Below, in pieces: positions 16,486-26,386 of a stretch of DNA of 64,000 nucleotides (position 1 is its first letter; every line of letters begins with the position of its first letter). The position numbers and the translations under genes are program-made. The notes below the pieces were generated by a model. It was not told where the DNA came from. It saw only the letters and a program-made list of their open reading frames with translations, and searched no databases. Source of the stretch: Streptomyces shenzhenensis (GTDB lineage: Bacteria > Actinomycetota > Actinomycetes > Streptomycetales > Streptomycetaceae); contig NZ_JAJONF010000020.1 of NCBI RefSeq assembly GCF_021462265.1, positions 62,001 to 126,000 of the forward strand. The letters are read 5' to 3'.

Positions 16486-18430
16486 AACCGCCACGGTGCC
16501 GCGCCCCGGCAACACGCCCGGGAGTGATGTGCCCCTCGAGCCCTGGGCCGCGGTGTGCAGCGCGCTCACCACAGCCCTCGCGGACCGCGCGGGATGCCAC
16601 CCCGGCACTCCGCCGGCCGTGGTGCACCCGCTCGGCGTCCGCGACGAACTGACTTCCGAGGCACGGCGGTTCACGCCCGGCGCCGTACCGATCGGCCTCT
16701 ATGGGCACCATGCGGTGGTCGGTCCCGTCCCCTCGGAGGGCGTAGCGGGCTGCCCGCAGTGCCTCGCCCGTCGCTGGCAGTCGGTGCGTGCTGGCTTCCT
16801 CCGGGACGCCCTCGAGCGCGGCGGGGAGCCCCGCGCGACCGGGACCCCGCCGTGGCAGGCCGCGTTCGCGGGGGACGCGCTCGCCGCACTGGTCGCCGCG
16901 GCGGCCGGACGACCGCGCCCGGACCGCCACCCGTGGATCTGGCTGCTGGACCTGGAGACCCTGCACGTCTCACGGTTTCCGCTGCTGCCCGACGGCGAGT
17001 GCCCGTCCTGTGGGACGCGCCCCGACGACACGGCCGAGGCCGCCCGGATCACCCTGGAACCCACCCCGAAACACGCCCCGGACAGCTTCCGGCTGCGCCC
17101 GCTGGACGACTACGACCTGGCGCTGGAGGTGTTCGTCAACCCCGTCACCGGCATGCTCGGCCCGTCCGTCGCCCCCGACCTGACGTCCGCATCCACTTCC
17201 TCGGCGGTCGGCGCCTTCACCACCCGCTCCGGCAACTACCTGCGGGAGTGCTACTGGGGCGGCCACACCGGCGCCTACGGTTCGAGCGTTCGCGTCGGAC
17301 TGCTGGAGGGCCTGGAACGGTTCGCCGGGATGCGGGCCCGCGCCAAGCGGACCGTCGTCACCGCCGCGTACGACGAACTCGGTGACACCGCGGTCGACCC
17401 GCGCGTCACCGGCCTGTACTCCGACGCGTTCCACGCCGCCGATCCGGAGGTGCCGGCTTTCGCACCGGACCGCCCGGTGGAGTGGGTGTGGGGCTGGTCC
17501 CTGCGCGACGACCGGCCGGTCCTCGTGCCGGAGGTGGTGGCGTACTACCACGCGCCCGGCGGCCTCCCCCGGCGCTTCGTTCAGGAGAGCTCCAACGGCT
17601 GCGCCTCCGGAGGCTCGCTCGTGGAGGCCGTCCACCACGGGCTGATGGAGACCCTCGAGCGCGATGCCTTCCTGCTGGCGTGGTTCGGCCGCGCCCGACT
17701 GCCCGAGATCGACCCGGCCAGCAGCAATCGTCCCGCGACCCGGACCATGGTCGACCGGCTGGCGATGTACGGCTACCGGGCCCGGTTCTTCGACACCCGG
17801 ATCACTTTCCCCGTCCCCGTGGTGACCGCGGTCGCCGAACGCGTCGACGGGGGGCCGGGACTGCTCTGCTTCGGCGCGGGGGCCTCTCTCGATCCGGAGG
17901 ACGCGCTGGCGGGCGGACTCTGTGAGATCGCCACCGACTCGGTCAACGTCCGTCGCCGCACCGCCCGCGAGGAGAGCCGGTTGCGCCGCATGGCCCGGGA
18001 CTTCGGCCAGGTGCAGGTCCTCCACGACCATCCCCTGCTCTACGGACTGCCCGAAATGGGCCGCTACACCGACTTCCTGCTGCGCGACCGGGACGGCTCG
18101 GACCGGGTGCCCCTGGCCTCGCTCGCCTCGGGGCCGGGGGCCCTGCGCCCCACCGCAGACCTGAGCGACGACGTGGAGGCATGTGTCGCGGCCGTCACCG
18201 CACGGGGCTTCGACGTGGTGGTGGTCGACCAGACCGCCCCCGAACAGGTCGGCCTCGGCTTCCGTACGGTCAAGGTCCTCGTCCCCGGTCTGATCCCGAT
18301 CGACTTCGGATGGAGCCGTCAGCGCGGCCCTCTGATGCCCCGAGCCCGCACCGCGCTGCGCGAGGCCGGTCTGCGCGAGGACGACCTCGTACCGCGCGAC
18401 GTCAACCCGGCACCGCACCCCTTTCCCTGA
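16463..18430 (+). CDS. YcaO-domain azoline cyclodehydratase, copy 1
   Basis: A 655-residue protein, GTG start inside the upstream gene (translational coupling; a second GTG lies at 16475). The N-terminal 190 residues carry two CxxC pairs (GCPQC near 93 and CPSC near 178), as in the zinc-binding C-domain remnant of TOMM proteins. The YcaO domain follows with ATP-site motifs VGLLEGLERFAG and SSNGCASGGSLVEAVHHGLMETLERDAFLLAW, and GAGASLDPEDALAGGL. It ends APHPFP, the Pro-rich C-terminus typical of azoline-forming YcaOs. It should phosphorylate the amide backbone to cyclise Cys, Ser or Thr into azolines in the cytosol. Confidence 0.9.
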   Translation: MGSAVPAETATVPRPGNTPGSDVPLEPWAAVCSALTTALADRAGCHPGTPPAVVHPLGVRDELTSEARRFTPGAVPIGLYGHHAVVGPVPSEGVAGCPQCLARRWQSVRAGFLRDALERGGEPRATGTPPWQAAFAGDALAALVAAAAGRPRPDRHPWIWLLDLETLHVSRFPLLPDGECPSCGTRPDDTAEAARITLEPTPKHAPDSFRLRPLDDYDLALEVFVNPVTGMLGPSVAPDLTSASTSSAVGAFTTRSGNYLRECYWGGHTGAYGSSVRVGLLEGLERFAGMRARAKRTVVTAAYDELGDTAVDPRVTGLYSDAFHAADPEVPAFAPDRPVEWVWGWSLRDDRPVLVPEVVAYYHAPGGLPRRFVQESSNGCASGGSLVEAVHHGLMETLERDAFLLAWFGRARLPEIDPASSNRPATRTMVDRLAMYGYRARFFDTRITFPVPVVTAVAERVDGGPGLLCFGAGASLDPEDALAGGLCEIATDSVNVRRRTAREESRLRRMARDFGQVQVLHDHPLLYGLPEMGRYTDFLLRDRDGSDRVPLASLASGPGALRPTADLSDDVEACVAAVTARGFDVVVVDQTAPEQVGLGFRTVKVLVPGLIPIDFGWSRQRGPLMPRARTALREAGLREDDLVPRDVNPAPHPFP

Positions 18431-18512
18431 CGACCCCGCACCACCGCTCACCGGCGGTCCGGGTCCCGGACCGTCGCACGCACCCACCACACGAGCAGAA
18501 GAGGAAGTGACC

Positions 18513-20102
18513 ATGGGATACGCCCATGAGTACGCGACCGCGGTGATGCGGCGGGGCCGGATCCCCATGGAGCCGGCCGACTTCGTACCCGACTGGTCCG
18601 ACCGGCCCCGCAAGGGCAAGTTCTTCCCCGGCGCGCCGTCCTTCCCGCTGCCCGACGGCGGCTGCGCCGACGACGCGACCCTCGGCCGGGGCCTGTTCGG
18701 ACAGCGCGGCACCGGCGTGTTCACCCTGCCGCTGCTCGGGGCGATGCTGCGCGACTCCTACGGCCTCACCGGCCGGCGTCTGGCCGTCCAGGCCAACACC
18801 GACATGGGCTCGCTGCCGTTCCAGTCCCATGCCAACTGGTCGCGCGGCACGGCCTCAGGCGGAGGCCTCTACCCCATCGGCGTCCACTGGATCAGCGGTG
18901 CGAGCGGCCCGCTGACACCCGGGATCTACTACTACGACACCCCTCGCCACCGTCTGACCCGGCTGCTGTCGGGCGACGTCACGGGGGAGGTCCGCGCCGC
19001 GCTCGGGGACCTTGAGGAGGCCGCCGGCACCGACCAGTTCCTCGTCCTCGGGGTGACGTTCTGGCAGAACTCCTTCAAGTACAACAGCTTCTGCTACCAC
19101 GCCGTCACCATGGACATCGGCGCGCTTCTGCAGACCTGGCGGATGTGGGCCCGCGCCCACGGCCTCCACCTGGGCAGCGCCCTGTGGTTCGACGAACCCC
19201 GCCTCGGCAGGCTGCTCGGCCTGGACCCCTCGCAGGACGGCGTGTTCGCCGTCGTACCGCTGCGCTGGGCCGGCCGGACGCCCGCCGTGCCCGCCCCGCG
19301 GACCCCCGAAGCCCGGGTCCGTCGTGTGCCCGACGAGAAGTCCCGCCGGGTGCTGTCCTTCGAGACCCTGGACCGCATCCACGCCGCGACGCTGGAGGGG
19401 GCGGCCGACCGGCCCGCACCCGGCGCCCTCGACGCCGCCCTCGCCACGCCGGCCGCCGCAGGGGAGCGCATTGCGCTGCCCGAGCCCGCACCGCTCGACA
19501 CGCCCGTCCGGCGCGCGCTGCGCGAACGCCGCAGCAGCTTCGGGCGGTTCACCGCCGTCGCACTCCTGGACCCCGCCCGGCTGTCCGCGGCCCTCGCCGC
19601 CGCCGTCGCCGCGGGGACCCTCGACAGCGACACGGAGTCGCCCGGCGGCGCGCCCCTCACCCGACTGTGCGTCTTCGTGAACCATGTGCGCGGCGTGCCC
19701 GCCGGTCTGTATGAATACGACCGGGAAGCAGGCGAGTTGGCGCTGATGAAGGCCGGCGACTACGGCGCCTTCCTCCAGCAGAACTACTTCCTCGCCAACT
19801 ACAACGTGGAGCAGGCCGCGGCCGTCCTGGTCCCTCTCGCCCGCACCCACGCCGTACTGGACGCCGTCGGCGACCGCGGCTACCGCCTGGTCAACGCGGC
19901 CGTCGGCGCCACCGCCCAAGCCGTCTACACCGCCGCCTCGGCATGCGGCACCGCCTGCGGTGTCGCGCTCGGCTTCGACAGCGTCTCCTTCGAGGAGGAG
20001 CTCGGTCTGGCCGAACGGGGCGAGATCCCGCTGCTGATCATGATGATCGGCCATGAGCGGCCCCGCCCCGCCGACTACTGCTACGACATCGTCGCCCCGT
20101 GA
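18513..20102 (+). CDS. SagB-type azoline dehydrogenase (double nitroreductase fold)
   Basis: A 529-residue FMN-dependent oxidoreductase that converts azolines to aromatic thiazoles and oxazoles. Two nitroreductase-like halves are visible: NWSRGTASGGGLYPIGVHWI with QFLVLGVTFWQNSFKYNSFCYHAVTMDIGALLQTW (residues about 110-220), and VRRALRERRSSFGRFTAVALL followed by RGVPAGLYEYD, FLANYNVEQAAAVLVP and GYRLVNAAVGATAQAVYTAASACG (about 330-490). This double arrangement occurs in thiopeptide and related clusters. I chose the ATG at 18513 over the GTG at 18507 because GAGGAA at 18501-18506 gives better spacing. Confidence 0.88.
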   Translation: MGYAHEYATAVMRRGRIPMEPADFVPDWSDRPRKGKFFPGAPSFPLPDGGCADDATLGRGLFGQRGTGVFTLPLLGAMLRDSYGLTGRRLAVQANTDMGSLPFQSHANWSRGTASGGGLYPIGVHWISGASGPLTPGIYYYDTPRHRLTRLLSGDVTGEVRAALGDLEEAAGTDQFLVLGVTFWQNSFKYNSFCYHAVTMDIGALLQTWRMWARAHGLHLGSALWFDEPRLGRLLGLDPSQDGVFAVVPLRWAGRTPAVPAPRTPEARVRRVPDEKSRRVLSFETLDRIHAATLEGAADRPAPGALDAALATPAAAGERIALPEPAPLDTPVRRALRERRSSFGRFTAVALLDPARLSAALAAAVAAGTLDSDTESPGGAPLTRLCVFVNHVRGVPAGLYEYDREAGELALMKAGDYGAFLQQNYFLANYNVEQAAAVLVPLARTHAVLDAVGDRGYRLVNAAVGATAQAVYTAASACGTACGVALGFDSVSFEEELGLAERGEIPLLIMMIGHERPRPADYCYDIVAP

Positions 20103-20193
20103 CCCGAAGAGCCCACCGCTCGGCCCCGGCACATCGGCGCCGGCGGCGACCGCTTCCCCGACGGCAGCGCAACCGACACGAAAGGGGGAGGGC

Positions 20194-22962
20194 GTGAGCC
20201 CCACCGCCACCACCGGCCAGCAGGCCCCGGACACCGCCGGCGCTCCCGCGGCCCTGCACAGCCGCTTCATGCTGCGCGTCGCGGGACTGCCCGCCGACAC
20301 CGTGGTCGCCCTGCGCGCCCCGGAGGCCACCGCCTGGGCCGCCCGGACCGCCGCGGAGGAGGACCGGCTCGTCGTCCTGGGCGCCCGGTTGAGCGACCCG
20401 CTGTCCGACGCGGTCGGCGCCACCGAGGACGCCGCGCTCCGGCGCCGCCTGCTCGCCCTGCGCCGACAGGTCTTCAACAACCGTCTGCCCGGCGACCTCG
20501 CCGCGGCCCACACCCTCGCCGCCGGACTCGGCGGCACCACCGGAGCGGACCTCGCGGCCTGGCTCGAGGCCCGTGCCCGCTGGGAGGAACTGCGCGCGCA
20601 GGGCGACACCGTCCTCGCCACCGGACTGAGCCGCACCCGGGCCGCGCTGCGCGCCCTGGCACACGACGACCGGCTCCGGCGCGGCCTGCTGCTCGCCTCA
20701 CCCACCCTGGAGGAGCGCCTCGACGCCTTCGCCGCAGACCCGGCGCCCGTACCGGGCAAACGGGCCCGCAAGATGGAACGCTCGCTGCTGTCCTACCTCT
20801 ACCGAACCGCCTGCAAGACCAGTCCGTTCAGCACCCTCACCGGTGTGGCACTCGGTGGGTTCGAGACCCGCGATGCGAACGGCGCACCGTCGGGCACCAG
20901 GATCGGCGACGACTGGACGGGCCACCCCCGCCTCAACGTCGTCGTCCTCACCCGTCTCGCTGAGCTCGTGGCGGCCGACCCGGAACGCCGTGCCGACCTG
21001 CCGGTCGCCCTCGCCTCCGGCTGGAAGGTCGACGAGGACCGCGTCCGCTACGTCCAGCGAGCGGTCACCGCCGGCGACGACAGCGCCCCGGTCAGCTTCG
21101 ACGCCGCCCAGGACCGCCTGTTCTTCCTCCGCCGGCAAGGCGCACTCGACGGGATGCTGGCACTGCTGCGGGACCACGGCGGTACCCTCCGCCACGGCGA
21201 ACTGTGCCGCTGGCTGGCCGACAGCACCGGCGCCGGGGACGAGGAAGCCGGGCACTACCTCACCGCGCTCCGCGACCTCGGGATGCTGCAACTGCCCAGC
21301 CTCGCCACGGCCGTCCACAGCGGTGATCCGCTGCGCGCCTTCCAGCGGTCGCTGCGCGCGCTGGAAAGGCCCTGGGCCGACGCCCTCGCCGCGCGCCTGG
21401 ACGGCCCGGCCGACGCCCTCGCGCGCTACCCGCAGTCGAACGTGCCCACACGCCGCGGCCTTCTCGCCGGAATCCGCGCCGCCCTCCTGGACCTCCAGGC
21501 CGACCTCGGTGCCGAGCGGCCGACGCTGCCGCAGACACTGGTCTACGAGGACGTGTCCGCCGGCACCACCTCCGCCGACCTCACGGAGTGGGCCTCACTC
21601 GCAGCCGCCCCGCTTCGCTCGATCGGTCGCATCCTGCCGGCCTTCGACGTCGCACTCCCCCAGCGGCTCACCCTCAAGGGCTTCTTCCTCGCCCGCTTCG
21701 GGCGCGGCGGGCGCTGCGAGGACCTGCTGCGACTGGTCCACGACTTCCATGAGGACATCTTCCGCCAGTACCTCCAATTCACCGCTGCCAAGGACGACTT
21801 CCTCCCCGACGGCAGCCACGCCCCCGAGGAGAACTGGCTCGGCATGCCTGAGGTCACCGCCGTCGACCGGGCCCGAGCCGCGCTGACCGCGCACATGCGC
21901 GAAGCCTGGGCCGAACTGCCGCAACCGGCGCAGGAGTTCGTCCTCGACGACACCGTCGTGGACGAAGTGGCCGCCGAACTGGCCTGCGCCGCGCCGGCCT
22001 TCCAGCCACAGAGCCACTTCCTCCAGCTGGCCCGTCGCGACGGCGACCCGCTCGCCGTGCTCAACAACTCCTTCGGCGGTCTCTGCTTCCCCTTCACCCG
22101 CTTCACCCACTGCTTCGACGGGCCGGACGGACCGGGGCTGACCGCGGCACTGCGCGAGGAACTGCGCGGAGTGCTCCCGCCCGGTACCGTTTTCGCCGAG
22201 ATCACCGCCGGTGCCGTCACCACCAACCTCAACCTGCACGGCCGGCTCACCGACTACGAGATCGTCTGCCCCGGTGAGCACAGCACCGCCCCCGAGGAAG
22301 CCCGTCTGCACCTCGACGACCTGTACGCCGTGCACGACGCCGAGACCGACCGCCTGGTCCTGCGCTCCCAGCGCCTCGACCAGGAGGTCGTACCGCTCTA
22401 CCTCGGCTACCTCGTCCCGATGGTGCTGCCCGAGATCCCGCGCACCCTGCTGCTGTTCTCCCCGACGGCCCGCTCCGTGCTGAACGTGTGGCGCGGGGTG
22501 CCGGCCGGGCCGGACGAGGCAGGCGTCACTCACCGGCCCCGAGTGCGGCACCACAGCCTCGTCCTCCAACGGCGCTCCTGGACGGCCGCCTACGGCAGCC
22601 TCCCGCTGCGCGCCCCCGGTAGCGCCGACGGCGAGTGGTACCTCGCCTGGCACCGCTGGCGCACTCGGCACGGGCTGCCCGCCCGGGTATTCGCCACGGT
22701 CCACCAGGAGACCGCCGAGGGCGAGGACGGTGGCTGGTTCGGCGGATCCAAGCCCCAGTACGTCGACTTCGAAAGCCCTCTCTCACTCACCGCCCTCGAA
22801 GGACTCCTCGCAGGCAAACGCGCCCGCACCGTCTTCGAGGAGATGCTCCCGGGCGAGGACGAACTGCACGTCACCTCCCCCCGCGGCCGGCATGTCGCCG
22901 AACTCGCCGTCGAGATACTGCCCGCCCCGCCCGGCAGGCCCGAAGAGGACGGAAACCGATGA
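20194..22962 (+). CDS. LanB-type dehydratase, glutamylation subunit
   Basis: A 922-residue protein of the Lant_dehydr_N class (split LanB, TbtB-like). Diagnostic segments are RKMERSLLSYLYRTACKTSPFSTLTGVALGGF near residue 195, RLNVVVLTRLAELVA, RVRYVQRAVT and, toward the end, PQYVDFESPLSLTALEGLL. The enzyme transfers glutamate from Glu-tRNA to Ser/Thr side chains of the precursor, preparing them for elimination to Dha/Dhb. The GTG at 20194 is preceded by GGGGGAG; upstream frame extension is not needed for the family. It overlaps the elimination subunit by ATGA, implying stoichiometric production. Confidence 0.88.
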   Translation: MSPTATTGQQAPDTAGAPAALHSRFMLRVAGLPADTVVALRAPEATAWAARTAAEEDRLVVLGARLSDPLSDAVGATEDAALRRRLLALRRQVFNNRLPGDLAAAHTLAAGLGGTTGADLAAWLEARARWEELRAQGDTVLATGLSRTRAALRALAHDDRLRRGLLLASPTLEERLDAFAADPAPVPGKRARKMERSLLSYLYRTACKTSPFSTLTGVALGGFETRDANGAPSGTRIGDDWTGHPRLNVVVLTRLAELVAADPERRADLPVALASGWKVDEDRVRYVQRAVTAGDDSAPVSFDAAQDRLFFLRRQGALDGMLALLRDHGGTLRHGELCRWLADSTGAGDEEAGHYLTALRDLGMLQLPSLATAVHSGDPLRAFQRSLRALERPWADALAARLDGPADALARYPQSNVPTRRGLLAGIRAALLDLQADLGAERPTLPQTLVYEDVSAGTTSADLTEWASLAAAPLRSIGRILPAFDVALPQRLTLKGFFLARFGRGGRCEDLLRLVHDFHEDIFRQYLQFTAAKDDFLPDGSHAPEENWLGMPEVTAVDRARAALTAHMREAWAELPQPAQEFVLDDTVVDEVAAELACAAPAFQPQSHFLQLARRDGDPLAVLNNSFGGLCFPFTRFTHCFDGPDGPGLTAALREELRGVLPPGTVFAEITAGAVTTNLNLHGRLTDYEIVCPGEHSTAPEEARLHLDDLYAVHDAETDRLVLRSQRLDQEVVPLYLGYLVPMVLPEIPRTLLLFSPTARSVLNVWRGVPAGPDEAGVTHRPRVRHHSLVLQRRSWTAAYGSLPLRAPGSADGEWYLAWHRWRTRHGLPARVFATVHQETAEGEDGGWFGGSKPQYVDFESPLSLTALEGLLAGKRARTVFEEMLPGEDELHVTSPRGRHVAELAVEILPAPPGRPEEDGNR

Positions 22963-24041
22963 CCGCACCCACCGCTGCCTCCGCCGACGGCGGGACGCCC
23001 ACCCCGCAGGACGCGCCCGGCGACTGGCTGGCCGTGCATGTCTTCTACGCGGCCAGCCCGAGGCCGCTGCTCCTGCAGTGCGTCAGACCGCTGGTGGACG
23101 CCCTTTCCGCAGAAGGCCTGCTCGACGGGTACTTCTTCATCAACTACTGGCTCGAGGGCCCCCATCTGAGGCTGCGTCTGAAGGCGGCACGCGCCGCGGA
23201 CGTCCCTGTCGTCCGTGAGCGGACGCATGCCGCGCTCGCCGCGTTCCTGCGCGAACGCCCGGCGCTCTACGAGGTCAAGGCCGGTTTCCTCGCGGACCTC
23301 TACGAAACCCTCTTCACCCTGGAGTACACCGAGGACCAGCGCGCCCAACTGCTCGGCTCCGACGGGCGGATGCGGCTGAGGCCCAACAACACCTTCGAGG
23401 ACCGCCCCTACGAGCCCGAATACGGCAAGTACGGCGGACCGGCCGGCGTAGCACTCGCCGAATGGCACTTCCAGCACTCCAGCGACCTGGTCATCGAAGC
23501 CACGCGGAGCATGAACCTCCACCTGCGGACCGTACTGCTCGGACTGTCCGCCCAGCTCATGATGGTCATGTCAGGCACCTTCCTCCCCGACGACACGGCC
23601 CTGCTCACCTTCCTCGACCGCTACCACGCCTTCTGGAACAAGGCGTTCAGCGGCACCGACTACACCGCCGACAAGGGCTACGACCGCGCCTACACCGCCA
23701 TGGGCGCCAGTCTTCCCGAGCGCTTCACCCGCATCCGGGACGCGGTGGCCCACGCGGAGCCCGGACGCCTTCCCGCGTTCCTGCGCGGCTGGTCCGCGCA
23801 CTGCGCCGAGCTCCGAGACCGTGCAGAGGAACTGGCCCGGCGGGGCGAGTTGACCTTCCGCTCCTGGGACGACACCCGGGACATCCACCTGACCGACCCC
23901 GCGCAGGTCCTGCCGATGCTGCTCTCTCCGTACATGCACATGACCAACAACCGGCTGAGCATGACCATCCGCGACGAGGCATTCCTGTCATACGTCCTCG
24001 CCCGCGCCCTTCGCGCAGGCGCTCCGGAGGACCGCGGATGA
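22959..24041 (+). CDS. SpaB_C/thiopeptide-type protein: glutamate elimination subunit (or pyridine synthase relative)
   Basis: A 360-residue member of the thiopeptide-type bacteriocin biosynthesis superfamily (SpaB C-terminal fold): WLAVHVFYAASPRPLLLQCVRPLVDALSAEGLLDGYFFINYWLEGPHLRLRLK at residues 17-70. The C-terminal half includes SPYMHMTNNRLSMTIRDEAFLSYVLARAL. Members either eliminate glutamate to form Dha/Dhb or catalyse [4+2] pyridine formation. Because the window has one such protein and a glutamylating partner directly upstream, elimination is the more economical role. Start ATG overlaps the upstream stop; its stop overlaps the next start. Confidence 0.85.
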   Translation: MTAPTAASADGGTPTPQDAPGDWLAVHVFYAASPRPLLLQCVRPLVDALSAEGLLDGYFFINYWLEGPHLRLRLKAARAADVPVVRERTHAALAAFLRERPALYEVKAGFLADLYETLFTLEYTEDQRAQLLGSDGRMRLRPNNTFEDRPYEPEYGKYGGPAGVALAEWHFQHSSDLVIEATRSMNLHLRTVLLGLSAQLMMVMSGTFLPDDTALLTFLDRYHAFWNKAFSGTDYTADKGYDRAYTAMGASLPERFTRIRDAVAHAEPGRLPAFLRGWSAHCAELRDRAEELARRGELTFRSWDDTRDIHLTDPAQVLPMLLSPYMHMTNNRLSMTIRDEAFLSYVLARALRAGAPEDRG

Positions 24042-26386
24042 CCACCGACGCTTTTCTGGCGGCACGGCCGCGTGTCCGCCCCGAGGTCCTCATGGGCCCC
24101 AGCCTGGTGCGCGGCACGGCACGCATCCATCTGCTGAAGGACCCGCGTACCGGGCATCGGATGGAGATCGGTCCCAAGGAGCACTTCCTCATAACCCGCC
24201 TGGACGGCACCCGCAGCCTCGAGGAGATCGGCCACGAGTACGCGGGGGAGTTCGGCGCGCGGCTCGGCCAGGCGCAGTGGGCACAGATGCTCAAACTGCT
24301 GCACGGCCGCCGCCTTCTCGACGGCGGCCCCGCCCCCGCCCCGGCCGCGTCCGCACCATCGGCACCAATCCAGCGGCCGAGCGGTCTACTCGCCGGCCGC
24401 AGCCGCCTGGTCGCCGACGCTCCCGCCCTCATGGACCGGCTCCACCGGGCCACCGCACCCGCGCGGCGCCCCACCGTCCTGGCCCTGCTCACCGCCCTGG
24501 CCGCGGCGCTCCTCGTCGCCGTCGCGATTCAGGCCGGCACCCTGTGGCAGCAGACCGAGCACACCGCCGGACAGCCCGTACTGCTGCTCGCCGTGGGATG
24601 CGTCCTGTGGTGCAGCCTCGCCCTCCACGAGCTCGCCCACGGCCTGTTCGCACGGGCCTGGGGCGGTCGCGTCACCGAAATCGGACTGCGCTGGATCCTC
24701 GGCGCCACCTACCTCTACTGCGAGATCGAGGACGTGCAGTTCCTCGGCAGCCGTGCCCGCAAGGTCGCCACCGCCTGCGCCGGGGTCTTCGCCAACCTCC
24801 TTTTCCTGGTCCCCTTCTATCTCCTGTGGGCACTACTCCCGTCCGGCGCCCAGGCCCACCCGGCACTCGGCGCGCTGTTGTTCCTCGGCGCCGTGTCCGC
24901 CGTCGCCAACCTCCTGCCGCTACCGCCCCTCGACGGCTACAAGGCCCTCGGCCACGCCCTCGGCATCACCGGACTCGCCCAGGGCAGCCGCACCTTCGCC
25001 GTACTCGCCGTCCGTGCGCTGTTCCGCCGCGGACCCGCCATCACCGCCTACCCGGCCCGACTGCGTCTCGCCTACGGCGGGTTCGCTCTGCTCACCGCCG
25101 TCCAGAGCGCCGCACTTCTCGCGCTGCTCGGCGCGGCATTGCACACCGCCCTGCCGGACGACGAGGCGGCCCTCGGCTGGTGGCTGCCGCCCGCCCTGCT
25201 CGCCGCCGTACTGCTGCTGTGGGCCCTCGGCGCGCGCGCCCGCACCCTGCGCGCCCGCAACGCCCCACCACCCGGAACGACCCCCACGGCACCCGCCGAG
25301 ATCCCCGGTGGGCCTCCCAGGCCCACCACACCCCCCGACAGCCCTGCGGAGCGCCCCGCCCCGCAGGGAGCGGACACCGGGCGCCCCCAGAGCGGCCCGG
25401 ATCCGACGTACCACCGAAGGAAAGGCGAGATGAGCGGACCCGACAGCGAAGCCGAGGCCGTCCACGGCGGCAGTGCGACCGAGACGGTCATCGTCCTGGA
25501 AGGACTCACCAAGCGCTACGGGGAGGTGACGGCTCTCGACAACGTCTCGCTCACCGTGCGACGCGGCGAGTTCTTCGGAATCCTCGGCCCCAACGGCGCA
25601 GGCAAGACCACCCTGGTGGAGATCGTCGAGGGAATGCGCGAGGCCGACTCCGGCACCGTCACCCTTCTCGGCCAAAGCCCCTGGCCGCGCGACACCACGT
25701 TGTTGGCCCGGATCGGCGTGCAGACCCAGGCCTCGGCGTTCTTCGCCCGCCTCACCGCCGGCGAGCATCTGCGCACCGTGGCCGCGCTCTACCGGACGGA
25801 CCCCGCCACGGTCCCCACCGCCCTGAAGCGGGTCGGCCTCACCGACAAGGAGAATGCCCGCATCGACCACCTCTCGGGCGGTCAGCGCCAACGTCTCGCC
25901 GTCGCCACCGCACTGCTCCACGAACCCGAACTGATATTCCTCGACGAGCCGACCGCGGCCCTCGACCCCGAGGCCCGGCGCGAACTGTGGGACCTGCTGC
26001 GCTCGCTGCGTTCCGAGGGCCGCACCATCGTCTGCACCACCCACTACCTCGACGAGGCGGAGGCCCTCTGCGACCGAGTGGCGATCATCGCCGACGGCCG
26101 TCTGGCCGCCCTCGACACGCCCCGCAACCTCATCCGCTCCCTCGCCGCCCCCGCCCGGCTGCTGGTCCCCGCCGGCCGGATCAGCCCCGACGCCGCGCTC
26201 GCACTGGAGGGCGTGGACCGGGCCACCGTCGAAGGCGACGACCTCGTCATCGAGACGACCGCCGCAAACCGCGTGCTCACACGCCTCGGCGACCTGATGG
26301 ACATCGAGTCCGTCACCGTCCGCACCGCGACCCTCGAAGACGCCTACCTCTCGCTGACCGGACACGGAACGGAGCACAGCCGTTGA
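24038..26386 (+). CDS. M50 membrane protease fused in frame to an ABC transporter ATPase
   Basis: One uninterrupted 782-residue frame. Residues 1-95 resemble a PqqD-like module (IHLLKDPRTGHRMEIGPKEHFLITRLDGTRSLEEIG). Residues about 145-400 form an M50 site-2-type protease with six or so membrane helices, zinc motif HELAH (197-201) and LPPLDGYK (near 295). A Pro-rich linker of about 55 residues leads into an ABC ATPase (from about 480): Walker A GPNGAGKTT (near 518), LSGGQRQRLAVA (near 611) and Walker B LIFLDEP (near 631). An internal ATG at 25430 with a strong ribosome site could also yield a free 318-residue ATPase. The protein probably couples leader removal to export of the product. Confidence 0.82.
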   Translation: MTTDAFLAARPRVRPEVLMGPSLVRGTARIHLLKDPRTGHRMEIGPKEHFLITRLDGTRSLEEIGHEYAGEFGARLGQAQWAQMLKLLHGRRLLDGGPAPAPAASAPSAPIQRPSGLLAGRSRLVADAPALMDRLHRATAPARRPTVLALLTALAAALLVAVAIQAGTLWQQTEHTAGQPVLLLAVGCVLWCSLALHELAHGLFARAWGGRVTEIGLRWILGATYLYCEIEDVQFLGSRARKVATACAGVFANLLFLVPFYLLWALLPSGAQAHPALGALLFLGAVSAVANLLPLPPLDGYKALGHALGITGLAQGSRTFAVLAVRALFRRGPAITAYPARLRLAYGGFALLTAVQSAALLALLGAALHTALPDDEAALGWWLPPALLAAVLLLWALGARARTLRARNAPPPGTTPTAPAEIPGGPPRPTTPPDSPAERPAPQGADTGRPQSGPDPTYHRRKGEMSGPDSEAEAVHGGSATETVIVLEGLTKRYGEVTALDNVSLTVRRGEFFGILGPNGAGKTTLVEIVEGMREADSGTVTLLGQSPWPRDTTLLARIGVQTQASAFFARLTAGEHLRTVAALYRTDPATVPTALKRVGLTDKENARIDHLSGGQRQRLAVATALLHEPELIFLDEPTAALDPEARRELWDLLRSLRSEGRTIVCTTHYLDEAEALCDRVAIIADGRLAALDTPRNLIRSLAAPARLLVPAGRISPDAALALEGVDRATVEGDDLVIETTAANRVLTRLGDLMDIESVTVRTATLEDAYLSLTGHGTEHSR
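25416..25432 (+). promoter_or_regulatory. Internal ribosome binding site and ATG within the M50-ABC frame
   Basis: GAAGGAAAGG followed by GCGAG and an in-frame ATG at 25430. It is a near-ideal Shine-Dalgarno arrangement at the exact start of the ATPase domain, so a separate ATPase may be made in addition to, or instead of, the fusion. Confidence 0.6.

Noticed and set aside
13798..16674. 958-residue reverse frame opposite the ThiF-like gene
   Set aside because: Gly/Arg/Val-rich shadow of a gene with unambiguous motifs on the + strand.
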